Position numbers and translations under genes: made by a program
In this document: positions 17,881-25,551 of the stretch, piece by piece
Layout: each line of letters begins with the position of its first letter
How positions within the stretch are numbered: position 1 is the stretch's first letter
DNA from: Aeromicrobium massiliense JC14
GTDB taxonomy: Bacteria; Actinomycetota; Actinomycetes; Propionibacteriales; Nocardioidaceae
DNA: 64,000 bases
NCBI RefSeq assembly: GCF_000312105.1
Contig: NZ_HE978637.1
Span: forward strand, 637,936 to 701,935
Reading direction: 5' to 3'
The notes under the pieces: model-generated
The model's input: the letters and a program-made list of their open reading frames with translations, nothing else
What the model was told of the DNA's origin: nothing
Database searches by the model: none

Positions 17881-18837
17881 ATGACGTTCTTGGTGACGGG
17901 TGGTGCCGGGTACATCGGGTCGCACGTGGTGCGCGCGTTCACGGAGGCAGGGCTGGACGTCGTCGTCGTCGACGACCTGTCGAGCGGCCACCGCGAGTTC
18001 GTGCCGGACGACGTCCCGTTCGCCGAGACGTCGGTGCTCGACACCACGACGCTCGAGCGCTTCATGAAGGCCCACGACGTGCAGGGCGTCGTCCACCTGG
18101 CCGCGTTCAAGTACGCCGGCGTCTCGGTGGAGCGCCCGCTGCACACCTACGAGCAGAACGTGCAGGGCACCGCCAGCCTGCTGACCGCCATGGACGCGGC
18201 CGGGGTCGACCGCATCGTGTTCTCCTCCAGCGCCGCCGTCTACGGCACGCCCGACACCGACCTGGTCACCGAGCAGACCGCCACGACGCCGGAGTCGCCG
18301 TACGGCGAGTCCAAGCTGGTCGGGGAGTGGCTGCTGCGCGACGTCGGCCGCGCGTCGTCGCTGACCCACACCTCGCTGCGCTACTTCAACGTCGTGGGCT
18401 CGGCGACGCCGGACCTGTACGACAGCAGCCCGCACAACCTGTTCCCGCTCGTCGTGCGGGCCCTGCGGGAGGGACGTCGGCCGCGCATCTACGGCGACGA
18501 CTACCCGACGCCGGACGGCACCTGCGTGCGCGACTACGTGCACGTGGCCGACCTCGCGGACGCCCACGTGGCTGCGGCCCGCCGGCTGGTGGCCGGCGAG
18601 CCGATCGAGCCCTTCTACAACCTCGGCAGCGGCGACGGTGTGTCGGTGCGGCAGATCATGAGCGCGTTCGCCGCGGTGACCGGCACGGACGTCGACGCCG
18701 AGGTGGTGCCGCGACGCCCGGGCGACCCGGCCCGCATCGTGGCGTCGGGCAAGCTGGCCGCGCGCGACCTCGGGTGGACGATGCGGCACACCCTGGAGCA
18801 GATGGTGGCCTCGGCCTGGGAGGCCGCGCGCGACTGA
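17881..18837 (+). CDS. galE: UDP-glucose 4-epimerase (GalE-type extended SDR)
   Basis: A 318-residue NAD-dependent extended short-chain dehydrogenase interconverting UDP-glucose and UDP-galactose. It has the Rossmann glycine motif TGGAGYIGSH at the N-terminus, the family block SSSAAVYGTP, catalytic Tyr/Lys in SPYGESKLVGE, and FNVVGSATPD. The C-terminal RDYVHVADLADAHVAA is typical of GalE. It starts 13 bases after the helicase stop and is probably cotranscribed. Close SDR relatives with other nucleotide-sugar substrates cannot be excluded. Confidence 0.9.
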   Translation: MTFLVTGGAGYIGSHVVRAFTEAGLDVVVVDDLSSGHREFVPDDVPFAETSVLDTTTLERFMKAHDVQGVVHLAAFKYAGVSVERPLHTYEQNVQGTASLLTAMDAAGVDRIVFSSSAAVYGTPDTDLVTEQTATTPESPYGESKLVGEWLLRDVGRASSLTHTSLRYFNVVGSATPDLYDSSPHNLFPLVVRALREGRRPRIYGDDYPTPDGTCVRDYVHVADLADAHVAAARRLVAGEPIEPFYNLGSGDGVSVRQIMSAFAAVTGTDVDAEVVPRRPGDPARIVASGKLAARDLGWTMRHTLEQMVASAWEAARD

Positions 18838-18841
18838 GCGG

Positions 18842-19567
18842 TCAGACCCGGCGCAGGACCGCGGTGACCTTGCCCAGGATCGTGGCGTGGGTGCCGTCGA
18901 TGGGGGAGTAGTCGTCGTTGTGCGGCAGCAGCCAGACCTTGCCGTCCTTGCGCTGGAAGGTCTTCACCGTGGCCTCGCCGTCGAGCATCGCGGCGACGAT
19001 CTCGCCGTTCTCGGCGACCGGCTGCTGGCGCACGACGACGTAGTCGCCGCTGCAGATGGCCGCGTCGATCATCGAGTCGCCCTGCACCTCGAGCAGGAAG
19101 AGCGTGCCGTCGCCGACGAGCGACTTGGGCAGCGGGAAGACGTCCTCGACGCGCTCCTCGGCCAGGATCGGGCCGCCGGCCGCGATCTTGCCGACCATCG
19201 GGACGTACGTGGCGTCGGGGCGCTCGTCGCGTGAGCCCGTCTCGTCGACGACGTGCTCGACGACGGCCGGCGCCGGCGTGGGGGCGGTCGGACGGACCGC
19301 GCCGCCGGGCGCGAACACCTCGAGGGCGCGGGGGCGGTTCGGGTCGCGCCGGATGTAGCCGAGCCGCTCGAGCGACTTGAGCTGGTGCGACACGGACGAG
19401 GTGCTGACCAGGCCGACCGCCGCGCCGATCTCGCGCATGCTCGGCGGGTAGCCGCGGTCGCTGATCTGCTCACGCAGGAACTCCAGGACGCGTCGCTGCC
19501 GCGGGGTCAGGCCGTGCTCGTCGGCGGGACCGTCGGGGAGCTCGCGGACGTCGGTGTCATCGCTCAT
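18842..19567 (-). CDS. lexA: SOS repressor LexA
   Basis: Transcriptional repressor of the DNA-damage response, inactivated by RecA-stimulated self-cleavage. The 241-residue protein has an N-terminal winged HTH ([20 protein letters not shown], then [13 protein letters not shown]). An Ala-Gly cleavage site lies in [12 protein letters not shown], the catalytic serine in [19 protein letters not shown], and the lysine in [11 protein letters not shown]. The linker is Pro/Thr-rich. LexA-like boxes lie immediately upstream, predicting autoregulation. It converges closely with the galE gene, four bases apart. Confidence 0.97.
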   Translation of the reverse strand: MSDDTDVRELPDGPADEHGLTPRQRRVLEFLREQISDRGYPPSMREIGAAVGLVSTSSVSHQLKSLERLGYIRRDPNRPRALEVFAPGGAVRPTAPTPAPAVVEHVVDETGSRDERPDATYVPMVGKIAAGGPILAEERVEDVFPLPKSLVGDGTLFLLEVQGDSMIDAAICSGDYVVVRQQPVAENGEIVAAMLDGEATVKTFQRKDGKVWLLPHNDDYSPIDGTHATILGKVTAVLRRV

Positions 19568-19599
19568 GACAGGACGGTAGCGCGTTCGAACGGGTCAGA

Positions 19600-19615
19600 T
19601 CAAACATATGTTCGA
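19600..19615. promoter_or_regulatory. LexA box 1 (lexA-proximal)
   Basis: tcaaacatatgttcga matches the actinobacterial SOS palindrome TCGAAC-N4-GTTCGA with one mismatch. It lies 33 bases upstream of the lexA start, consistent with autorepression. Confidence 0.85.
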
Positions 19616-19708
19616 CATGGCGCGGCGCGTGTCGCAGCGGATCCCGCACGGCACAGGCCCGGGATACCAGTCGTTTTCGAGCGTGGCCGACGTCACGTCG
19701 GAGAAAAG

Positions 19709-19724
19709 TCGAAAAGATGTTCGA
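19709..19724. promoter_or_regulatory. LexA box 2
   Basis: tcgaaaagatgttcga is one mismatch from TCGAAC-N4-GTTCGA. It sits midway in the lexA/LysM intergenic region. Confidence 0.7.
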
Positions 19725-19759
19725 TTCGGACTGGTGCTTGTCGGTGGTCGTCTGTATTG

Positions 19760-19775
19760 TCAAACACGTGTTCGA
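19760..19775. promoter_or_regulatory. LexA box 3
   Basis: tcaaacacgtgttcga has one mismatch to the consensus and directly abuts box 4. It is on the LysM-gene side of the intergenic region. Confidence 0.8.
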
Positions 19776-19791
19776 TCGAACGCCTGTTCGC
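19776..19791. promoter_or_regulatory. LexA box 4
   Basis: tcgaacgcctgttcgc has one mismatch (last base). It is immediately adjacent to box 3, about 87 bases before the LysM gene start, so two LexA dimers could bind side by side. Confidence 0.8.
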
Positions 19792-19877
19792 ACCCGAATG
19801 ACATCCCGTACGCTCCGGCGTCCGGTCGGACGCACCAAGACAACCGACGCCGTCTCACTTCCCCCTCGGAGGCACTC

Positions 19878-20222
19878 ATGAGCACCATCTCCCTGCACGC
19901 CCCGGCCGTCCGCTCGCACGCTCCCGTGCGGCTCACCACGCGCGGCAAGGTCGTGCTCCTCGTGGTCGCGCTCGTGGCGATGTTCGCCCTGGCCGTCGCG
20001 ATGGGGTCGACCACCGCGGCCACGTCCGACGCCGGCGTGGCCGTCGAGACGACCGAGGTCACCGTCCAGCCGGGCGAGACGCTGTGGCAGATCGCCGGTG
20101 CGGCGAACCCCGACGGCGACCAGCGCGAGACGGTCGACCAGATCATGAAGCTCAACGCGCTCGAGTCGGCGTCCGGCCTGCAGATCGGCCACAAGCTGGC
20201 CGTGCCGGTCTACTCGGAGTAG
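19878..20222 (+). CDS. LysM-domain membrane protein, SOS-type cell division inhibitor candidate
   Basis: A 114-residue protein with a short basic N-terminus, one membrane segment (GKVVLLVVALVAMFALAVAM, residues about 25-45) and a C-terminal LysM domain (VTVQPGETLWQIAGAANPDG through LQIGHKLAVPV) facing the cell wall. The layout matches small SOS-induced division suppressors encoded beside lexA, such as YneA and the mycobacterial LysM protein ChiZ. LexA boxes upstream support damage induction. The start follows tcggagg at good spacing. The inhibitory function is inferred from context. Confidence 0.85.
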   Translation: MSTISLHAPAVRSHAPVRLTTRGKVVLLVVALVAMFALAVAMGSTTAATSDAGVAVETTEVTVQPGETLWQIAGAANPDGDQRETVDQIMKLNALESASGLQIGHKLAVPVYSE

Positions 20223-20232
20223 TCCGACGAGC

Positions 20233-20269
20233 GGGGCCCCGTGCTGCTGGGAAGGCGGCGCGGGGCCCC
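20233..20269. terminator. Bidirectional terminator between LysM and ROK genes
   Basis: ggggcccc arms extended by gtgctg/cggcgc form a GC-rich stem with minor mismatches between the convergent LysM and ROK genes. The right side ends in ccccttct. Confidence 0.7.
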
Positions 20270-20277
20270 TTCTGCGT

Positions 20278-21432
20278 TCAGGCGCGGGCCGCGCCGGTGA
20301 GGGACAGACCCTCGAGCGCGTAGAGCACGCTGCCGATCGACGACGAGCGGGCGCCCAGGGCGGCCCGCTCGACGCGTACCTGGGCGGCCACGGGGGCGAG
20401 GGCGTGGCGGCGCAGTCCGTCGCGCACGCCGTCGATGAGCGGGGCGCCGGCGTCGGACAGGTCGCCACCGATGACCAGCAGCTCGGGGCCCAGGACGTTC
20501 GCGAGCGCCGCGGCGGCTCGGCCCAGGTAGCGCCCGGCGTCCTCGATCAGGCGCTGCGCACCGGTGTCGCCGTTGTTGGCCAGGGCGACGAACTCGCGCA
20601 CCGAGAGCTGGGCCCGGATCGGGGCGAACTGCGTGGTGAGCGCGGATCCGCCCACGTAGGCCTCCAGGCACCCGCGGCTGCCGCAGCGGCACAGCGGCCC
20701 GGTCTCGTCCATCGTCATGTGGCCGAGCTCGCCGGCGGTGCCGATGCCGCCGCGGTAGACACGTCCGTCCAGCACCAGGCCGCAGCCGACGCCGGAGGAG
20801 AGCTTGAGGTAGGCCATCGACGACGTGCCGCGCCCGGCGCCGAGCGCGTGCTCGGCGAGCGCGCCGAGGTTCGCGTCGTTGTCGGCGCGGGTCGGCACGC
20901 CGAACTCCTTCTCCGCGGCATCGGCGGCATGCACGCCGATCCAGCCGGGCAGGATCGATCCGGAGTCGATGACACCGTCGGCGCCCAGGGGAGCGGGCAG
21001 TCCGATGCCGACCGCGTGCAGCGAGCCGGCGTCGGCCTCGGCGGCGAGCAGGCGGTCGAGCATGCGGTGCGCGAGCGCGAGGCCGTCCTCGTGGGCGTGG
21101 TCGTTGTCGAGCGGCTCCTGGGCCGTGACGAGCACCCGTCCGCCCAGGTCGCCCAGGCTCACCTGGACGTGCGAGTGGCCGAAGTCGACGCCGCCGACCA
21201 GGCCCGCGCGGCGCGAGATGGCGACCGTCGCGCCGCGTCGTCCGGCTCCTCCGGTGGTCGTGAGCAGCCCGGCGGCGACGAGGTCCTTAACGATGCTGGA
21301 GACGGTCGCGGGGGCCAGGCCGGTGTCGCGGGCGATGTCGGCCTGGCTCAGCTCCTGGTGCTGGCGCAGGGCGTGGACGACACGCACCTGGTTCGCGGCA
21401 CGGAGGCTGGCGGCGGTGCCCGGGGACGACAT
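20278..21432 (-). CDS. ROK-family transcriptional regulator (XylR-like)
   Basis: A 384-residue repressor with an N-terminal winged HTH (LSQADIARDTGLAPATVSSI, then VKDLVAAGLL) and a C-terminal ROK sugar-kinase-like domain. The zinc-binding motif is CRCGSRGCLEAYVG. It is divergent from a xylose-type sugar ABC operon and separated by a region with inverted repeats, so it probably represses that operon until sugar binds. The start MSSPGTAASLRAANQVRVVH is preferred to an ORF start eight codons upstream, as it fits the family N-terminus. The inducer sugar is unknown. Confidence 0.88.
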   Translation of the reverse strand: MSSPGTAASLRAANQVRVVHALRQHQELSQADIARDTGLAPATVSSIVKDLVAAGLLTTTGGAGRRGATVAISRRAGLVGGVDFGHSHVQVSLGDLGGRVLVTAQEPLDNDHAHEDGLALAHRMLDRLLAAEADAGSLHAVGIGLPAPLGADGVIDSGSILPGWIGVHAADAAEKEFGVPTRADNDANLGALAEHALGAGRGTSSMAYLKLSSGVGCGLVLDGRVYRGGIGTAGELGHMTMDETGPLCRCGSRGCLEAYVGGSALTTQFAPIRAQLSVREFVALANNGDTGAQRLIEDAGRYLGRAAAALANVLGPELLVIGGDLSDAGAPLIDGVRDGLRRHALAPVAAQVRVERAALGARSSSIGSVLYALEGLSLTGAARA

Positions 21433-21459
21433 GAGCGTCACTGTGAGGCAAGCCACTCG

Positions 21460-21482
21460 TTGTCGTCAAGTGTCGAATGCAA
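21460..21482. promoter_or_regulatory. ROK operator candidate, distal (imperfect)
   Basis: A ttgtcgtcaa half-site, a gtg spacer and a degenerate second half (tcgaatgcaa) form a 10-3-10 element close to the regulator's start. The intact half is an exact reverse complement of a half-site at 21526-21535. Confidence 0.5.
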
Positions 21483-21512
21483 GACTGGCGCGACCGGCGC
21501 TACTCTCTCGTT

Positions 21513-21535
21513 TTGTCTTCAAGTGTTGACGACAA
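21513..21535. promoter_or_regulatory. ROK operator candidate, main
   Basis: A 10-3-10 inverted repeat, ttgtcttcaa-gtg-ttgacgacaa, with one mismatch lies between the divergent regulator and transporter operon. The length and spacing resemble ROK/XylR operators. It is about 95 bases before the binding-protein start. Confidence 0.65.
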
Positions 21536-21630
21536 AGCGTGTGACGTATGACACTGGCTCACGTCTCGCCCCGCGCGAGGTGGATCAGACCGTGACGGCA
21601 ACCCCCGCCGTCCAAGACCTGGAGGAACGC

Positions 21631-22689
21631 GTGAACCGACTCACCCGCGCAGCCGTCATGGCTGTGGCAGCGAGCACCTCGCTCGCGGCGCTCGCCGCGT
21701 GCGGTGCGAACGACGAGGGCTCCGACGGTGGCGACAAGGGCAAGACGATCGCCCTGCTGCTGCCCGAGACCAAGACGACCCGTTACGAGGCCTTCGACCG
21801 CCCGCTGTTCGAGGCGAAGGTCAAGGACCTCTGCGACGACTGCGACGTCAAGTACCTCAACGCCGACCAGGACGCGTCCAAGCAGCAGGAGCAGGCCGAG
21901 TCCGCGCTGACCGACGGTGCCTCCGTGCTCGTCGTCGGCGCCGTCGACGGCAAGGCCGCCGAGGGCATCGTCAAGTCGGCCCAGTCCAGCGACGTTCCCG
22001 TCGTGGCCTACGACCGTCTCATCACCAACGCCGACTACTTCGTCTCGTTCAACAACGAGCGCGTCGGCGAGCTCCAGGGCGAGGCCCTGGTCGAGGCGAC
22101 CGGCGGCAAGGGCGACATCCTCATGCTCAACGGCGCCCCGACCGACCCGAACGCCGGCGACTTCAAGAAGGGCGCCCACAGCGTCCTGGACGCCAGCGGC
22201 CTCAACATCGTCGCCGAGTACGACAACCCGGACTGGAGCCCCGAGAACGCCCAGGAGTTCACCAGCACGCAGCTGAGCAAGATCGACGCTGCCGACCTGG
22301 CGGGCGTCTACGCGGCCAACGACGGCCAGGCCGGCGGCGTGTTCGCCGCGCTGCGTGGCAACGGCGTCACCAAGATGCCCCCGATCGTCGGTCAGGACGC
22401 CGAGCTCGCGGCCATCCAGCGCATCGTCGCCGACCAGCAGTTCATGACGGTCTACAAGCCGATCAAGGCCGAGGCCGAGAAGGCCGCCGAGCTGGCGGTC
22501 AACCTGGTCGACGGCAAGGAGGCCAGCGACACCACGGACTTCCGTGGCGTGCCGTCCTACATCCTCGACCCGATCAAGGTCACCAAGGAGAACATCAACG
22601 ACACCGTCGTCAAGGACGAGTTCTACAGCGTTCAGGACATCTGCACCGGCGAGTACGCGGACGCGTGCACGGCGGCCGGCCTGAGCTGA
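21631..22689 (+). CDS. Xylose-type sugar ABC transporter substrate-binding lipoprotein
   Basis: A 352-residue periplasmic-binding-fold (Peripla_BP_4, XylF-like) lipoprotein. The signal reads VNRLTRAAVMAVAASTSLAA, then a lipobox LAACGAN. Sugar-binding family blocks include ALLLPETKTTRYEAFDRPLF, SSDVPVVAYDRLITNADYFV and GVYAANDGQAGGVFAAL. The GTG start has a strong ggagga site ten bases upstream; the upstream open frame is spurious. A 12-bp hairpin separates it from the ATPase gene. D-xylose is suggested by resemblance and the ROK regulator, but no xylose catabolic genes lie nearby. Confidence 0.9.
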   Translation: MNRLTRAAVMAVAASTSLAALAACGANDEGSDGGDKGKTIALLLPETKTTRYEAFDRPLFEAKVKDLCDDCDVKYLNADQDASKQQEQAESALTDGASVLVVGAVDGKAAEGIVKSAQSSDVPVVAYDRLITNADYFVSFNNERVGELQGEALVEATGGKGDILMLNGAPTDPNAGDFKKGAHSVLDASGLNIVAEYDNPDWSPENAQEFTSTQLSKIDAADLAGVYAANDGQAGGVFAALRGNGVTKMPPIVGQDAELAAIQRIVADQQFMTVYKPIKAEAEKAAELAVNLVDGKEASDTTDFRGVPSYILDPIKVTKENINDTVVKDEFYSVQDICTGEYADACTAAGLS

Positions 22690-22697
22690 TCCACGGA

Positions 22698-22735
22698 CCT
22701 CGAGGGGGCCGCCCGCCCGGGCTGCCCCCTCGAGG
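22698..22735 (+). terminator. Intra-operon hairpin between binding-protein and ATPase genes
   Basis: A perfect 12-bp stem (cctcgagggggc / gccccctcgagg) with a 14-base loop starts nine bases after the binding-protein stop. It may act as a partial terminator or 3' stabiliser giving excess binding protein over membrane components. Confidence 0.65.
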
Positions 22736-22773
22736 CCTGCACAACCCCTCCCTCAAGCAGAAGGTCCTGCCCC

Positions 22774-23565
22774 ATGACCACCACTTCAGCCCCGGTGCTG
22801 TCCCTCAAGGGCGTCGGCAAGCGGTTCGGCGCCGTCCAGGCGCTCGCGGACGTCGACTTCGACGTGCGTCCCGGTGAGGTCGTCGCCCTCGTGGGCGACA
22901 ACGGCGCCGGCAAGTCCACCCTCGTCAAGATCATGTCGGGCGTGTACCAGCCCGACGAGGGCGAGATCGTCTTCGACGGCTCGCCGGTCTCGATCCCCGG
23001 CCCGAAGGCCGCCCAGCAGCTCGGCATCGCCACGGTCTTCCAGGACCTCGCCCTCGCCGACAACCTCGACGTCGTCGCCAACCTGTACCTCGGTCAGGAG
23101 GTGACGTCCGCCGGCACGCTCGACGAGGTCGAGATGGAGAAGAACAGCTGGGCGCTCCTGCGCCAGCTGTCGGCCAAGATCCCCTCGGTGCGCATCCCGA
23201 TCGCGTCGCTGTCCGGCGGCCAGCGCCAGACCGTCGCCATCGCGCGCAGCCTGGTCGGCAACCCCAAGGTCGTCATGCTCGACGAGCCCACCGCCGCGCT
23301 GGGCGTCGCCCAGACCGCCGAGGTGCTCAACCTGGTCGAGCGCCTGCGTGAGAACGGCCTCGGCGTCGTCCTCATCACCCACAACATGGCCGACGTCCAG
23401 GCCGTGGCCGACCGCATCTACGTCCTGCGCCTGGGCCGCAACGGTGCCGAGTTCGCCATCGAGGACGTCACCACCGACAAGCTCGTGGCCGCCATCACCG
23501 GCGCCTCCGACAACGCCGTCTCGCAGCGCGCGAGCCGCACCGCCCCGAAGGGAGCCGAGGCATGA
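22774..23565 (+). CDS. Sugar ABC transporter ATP-binding protein (single NBD)
   Basis: A 263-residue ATPase with Walker A GDNGAGKSTLVKIMSGVYQP, the signature LSGGQRQTVAIARSL and Walker B VVMLDEPTAALG. It is half the length of classical XylG/RbsA proteins, which fuse two nucleotide-binding domains; here one NBD must homodimerise. Translation of the permease gene overlaps its stop (ATGA). Confidence 0.93.
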   Translation: MTTTSAPVLSLKGVGKRFGAVQALADVDFDVRPGEVVALVGDNGAGKSTLVKIMSGVYQPDEGEIVFDGSPVSIPGPKAAQQLGIATVFQDLALADNLDVVANLYLGQEVTSAGTLDEVEMEKNSWALLRQLSAKIPSVRIPIASLSGGQRQTVAIARSLVGNPKVVMLDEPTAALGVAQTAEVLNLVERLRENGLGVVLITHNMADVQAVADRIYVLRLGRNGAEFAIEDVTTDKLVAAITGASDNAVSQRASRTAPKGAEA

Positions 23566-24788
23566 GCTTCGCCGACAAGACCGACGAGCGTCTGGTCGAG
23601 GACTCCTCGCCCAAGGCCATGCTCGAGGGGTTCGTGCGCCGCATGAAGTCCGGCGACCTCGGCATGGTGCCGGTGATCGTGGGCCTGCTGATCATCTGGG
23701 TCGTCTTCTACTCCCAGAACGAGCGCTTCCTGTCCTCGCGCAACCTGGTGGAGCTGCTGCTCTCGTCCTCGGCGATCGGCATGATCTCCGTCGGCGTCAT
23801 CATGGTGCTGCTGCTCGGCGAGATCGACCTGTCGGTCGGCTCGGTCAGCGGCATGAGCGGCGCGATCATGGCCGTCCTGGTCGTCTACCACGACTGGTCG
23901 GTGCTGCCGGCCATCGGTGTGTCGCTGCTGGCCGGCCTGGCCATCGGTGCCGTGTACGGCCTGCTGTACACCCGGTTCGGGGTGCCGAGCTTCGTCATCA
24001 CGCTCGCCGGACTGCTGGCCTTCCTGGGCCTGCAGCTCGTCGTGCTGGGCGACAACGGCACCGTGAACCTGCCCGGTGACTCGTGGCTGATCGAGTTCGC
24101 GAACTTCAAGTTCCTCTCGCCCCTGGCGTCCTACGTGCTCGCGGTGCTCGCCGGTGCGGCCTACTTCGTCGGCCGCCTGCTCACGATCCGCAAGCGTCGC
24201 GCGGCGAACCTGTCGGCGCCGTCGGTGCTGAGCGTCGCTATCCGCGCCGCGCTCATGGTCGCCGGCCTGGCGTACGTCGCGTACTACCTGAACCTGGACC
24301 GCGGCATCGGCTACATGCCGCTGCTGTGGATCCTCGTGATCGTGCTCATGGACCAGGTGATCCGCAAGACCCGCTTCGGCCGTCACGTGTTCGCCGTCGG
24401 TGGCAACGAGGAGGCGTCGCGCCGCTCGGGCATCCGCGTGGACCGCGTCTACGTCTCGGTGTTCGCGCTGTGCACGATGTTCGCGGCCTTCGGCGGCGTC
24501 CTGGCCGCGGCCCGGCTGCAGTCGGTCGCCCAGTCCAGCGGTGGTGGCGACACCAACCTGATGGCGATCGCCGCGGCGGTCATCGGCGGCGTCAGCCTGT
24601 TCGGCGGGCGCGGCTCGATGTACGCCGCCCTGTTCGGCATGCTCGTGCTCCAGTCGATCACGAGCGGCCTGAACCTGATCGGCGTCGACGCCGAGGTGCG
24701 CTACATGGTGACCGGCGGCGTCCTGCTGCTCGCGGTCACGATCGACTCGCTGTCGCGCCGCGCGCGCCGCAGCAGCGGACGCGGCTAG
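23562..24788 (+). CDS. Sugar ABC transporter permease (XylH/RbsC-like)
   Basis: A 408-residue membrane protein of the BPD_transp_2 family with about ten hydrophobic segments, such as MVPVIVGLLIIWVVFYS and VVYHDWSVLPAIGVSLLAG. The family signature GEIDLSVGSVSGMSGAIMAV follows the second segment, and the C-terminal cytoplasmic motif reads GGNEEASRRSGIRVDRVYV. Its four-base overlap with the ATPase gene indicates coupled translation. It ends in RRARRSSGRG and is followed by a strong terminator. Confidence 0.93.
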   Translation: MSFADKTDERLVEDSSPKAMLEGFVRRMKSGDLGMVPVIVGLLIIWVVFYSQNERFLSSRNLVELLLSSSAIGMISVGVIMVLLLGEIDLSVGSVSGMSGAIMAVLVVYHDWSVLPAIGVSLLAGLAIGAVYGLLYTRFGVPSFVITLAGLLAFLGLQLVVLGDNGTVNLPGDSWLIEFANFKFLSPLASYVLAVLAGAAYFVGRLLTIRKRRAANLSAPSVLSVAIRAALMVAGLAYVAYYLNLDRGIGYMPLLWILVIVLMDQVIRKTRFGRHVFAVGGNEEASRRSGIRVDRVYVSVFALCTMFAAFGGVLAAARLQSVAQSSGGGDTNLMAIAAAVIGGVSLFGGRGSMYAALFGMLVLQSITSGLNLIGVDAEVRYMVTGGVLLLAVTIDSLSRRARRSSGRG

Positions 24789-24886
24789 CCGCAGCCCGCA
24801 CAGACCACGGCGGTGGTCGTCACCCGAGGGAGGGGACGGCCGCCGCCGTGCTTCACCCTTGTACCGCCGGGCTCCGCCCGGTCCAT

Positions 24887-24935
24887 GCACGACGACGGCG
24901 GCCGCCCCCGAGGGGAGCGGCCGCCGTCGTCGTGC
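24887..24935. terminator. Bidirectional terminator, 19-bp perfect stem
   Basis: A perfect 19-bp stem (gcacgacgacggcggccgc and its complement) with an 11-base loop lies between the convergent permease and Dps genes. The remaining stretch from 24789 holds no other feature I can see. Confidence 0.88.
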
Positions 24936-24947
24936 GGGGGAGGCGCC

Positions 24948-25511
24948 TCAGTCGGCGGCCTCGCTGGCGGCCACGGCCGCCTCGGTCTCGCCCTCGGCCG
25001 CCGCGGTCGAGAGCTGACCGCCGGCGTTCTCGAGGTGGGCGCGGACGAACCAGTGGAACAGCTCGAGCTGGCGGGCCTGGGCGATGATGAGGTCCTCGGT
25101 CATCGGGTCGATCTCCGAGACGGCCTCCTGCGCCTTGCGGTGGTCGCCGATGAGGCCCTGGTAGACCTCGTCGAGCGCGCCGAGGTGCTCGTTGGTGGTG
25201 CCGCGGCCGATCGAGTAGTCGTCCCACGTGCGTCCGTTGACGATGGCGCTCGGGGTGCCCTTCGGCGCGACGCCCAGCGTCGCGATGCGCTCGGCGGTCT
25301 CGTCGACCATCGCACGGACCTCGTCGACGTGCGGGTCGATCATCTCGTGCACGGCGATGAAGTGCGGGCCCACCACGTTCCAGTGGACGTGCTTGAGCGT
25401 CAGCTGCAGGTCGTTGAGCGCGTTGAGGCGCTCCTGGAGGATGCCGGCGACCTTCTGGCCCTCGGCCGTGGTCAGACCCGGGACGGTGTACTGGGGAGTG
25501 TCGGTAGCCAT
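24948..25511 (-). CDS. dps: Dps family DNA-protection/ferritin-like protein
   Basis: A 187-residue Dps-type protein that would form a dodecamer oxidising and storing iron with H2O2. The ferroxidase-site pattern is visible in TLKHVHWNVVGPHFIAVHEM and DPHVDEVRAMVDETAERIA. The Ala/Glu-rich C-terminal tail (AAAEGETEAAVAASEAAD) is acidic, so DNA binding through a basic tail is not expected. It starts MATDTPQYTVPGL. The gene stands alone between a terminator and the PAS-GGDEF-EAL gene. Confidence 0.93.
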   Translation of the reverse strand: MATDTPQYTVPGLTTAEGQKVAGILQERLNALNDLQLTLKHVHWNVVGPHFIAVHEMIDPHVDEVRAMVDETAERIATLGVAPKGTPSAIVNGRTWDDYSIGRGTTNEHLGALDEVYQGLIGDHRKAQEAVSEIDPMTEDLIIAQARQLELFHWFVRAHLENAGGQLSTAAAEGETEAAVAASEAAD

Positions 25512-25551
25512 GCCTCCAACGTAGCCACGCGGGTGCGGCTCGCAACCCGAG

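Noticed and set aside
23418..24890. Long leftward frame opposite the sugar permease gene
   Set aside because: Its Arg/Gln/His/Asp-rich composition is the usual antisense pattern; the permease on the other strand has clear family motifs.
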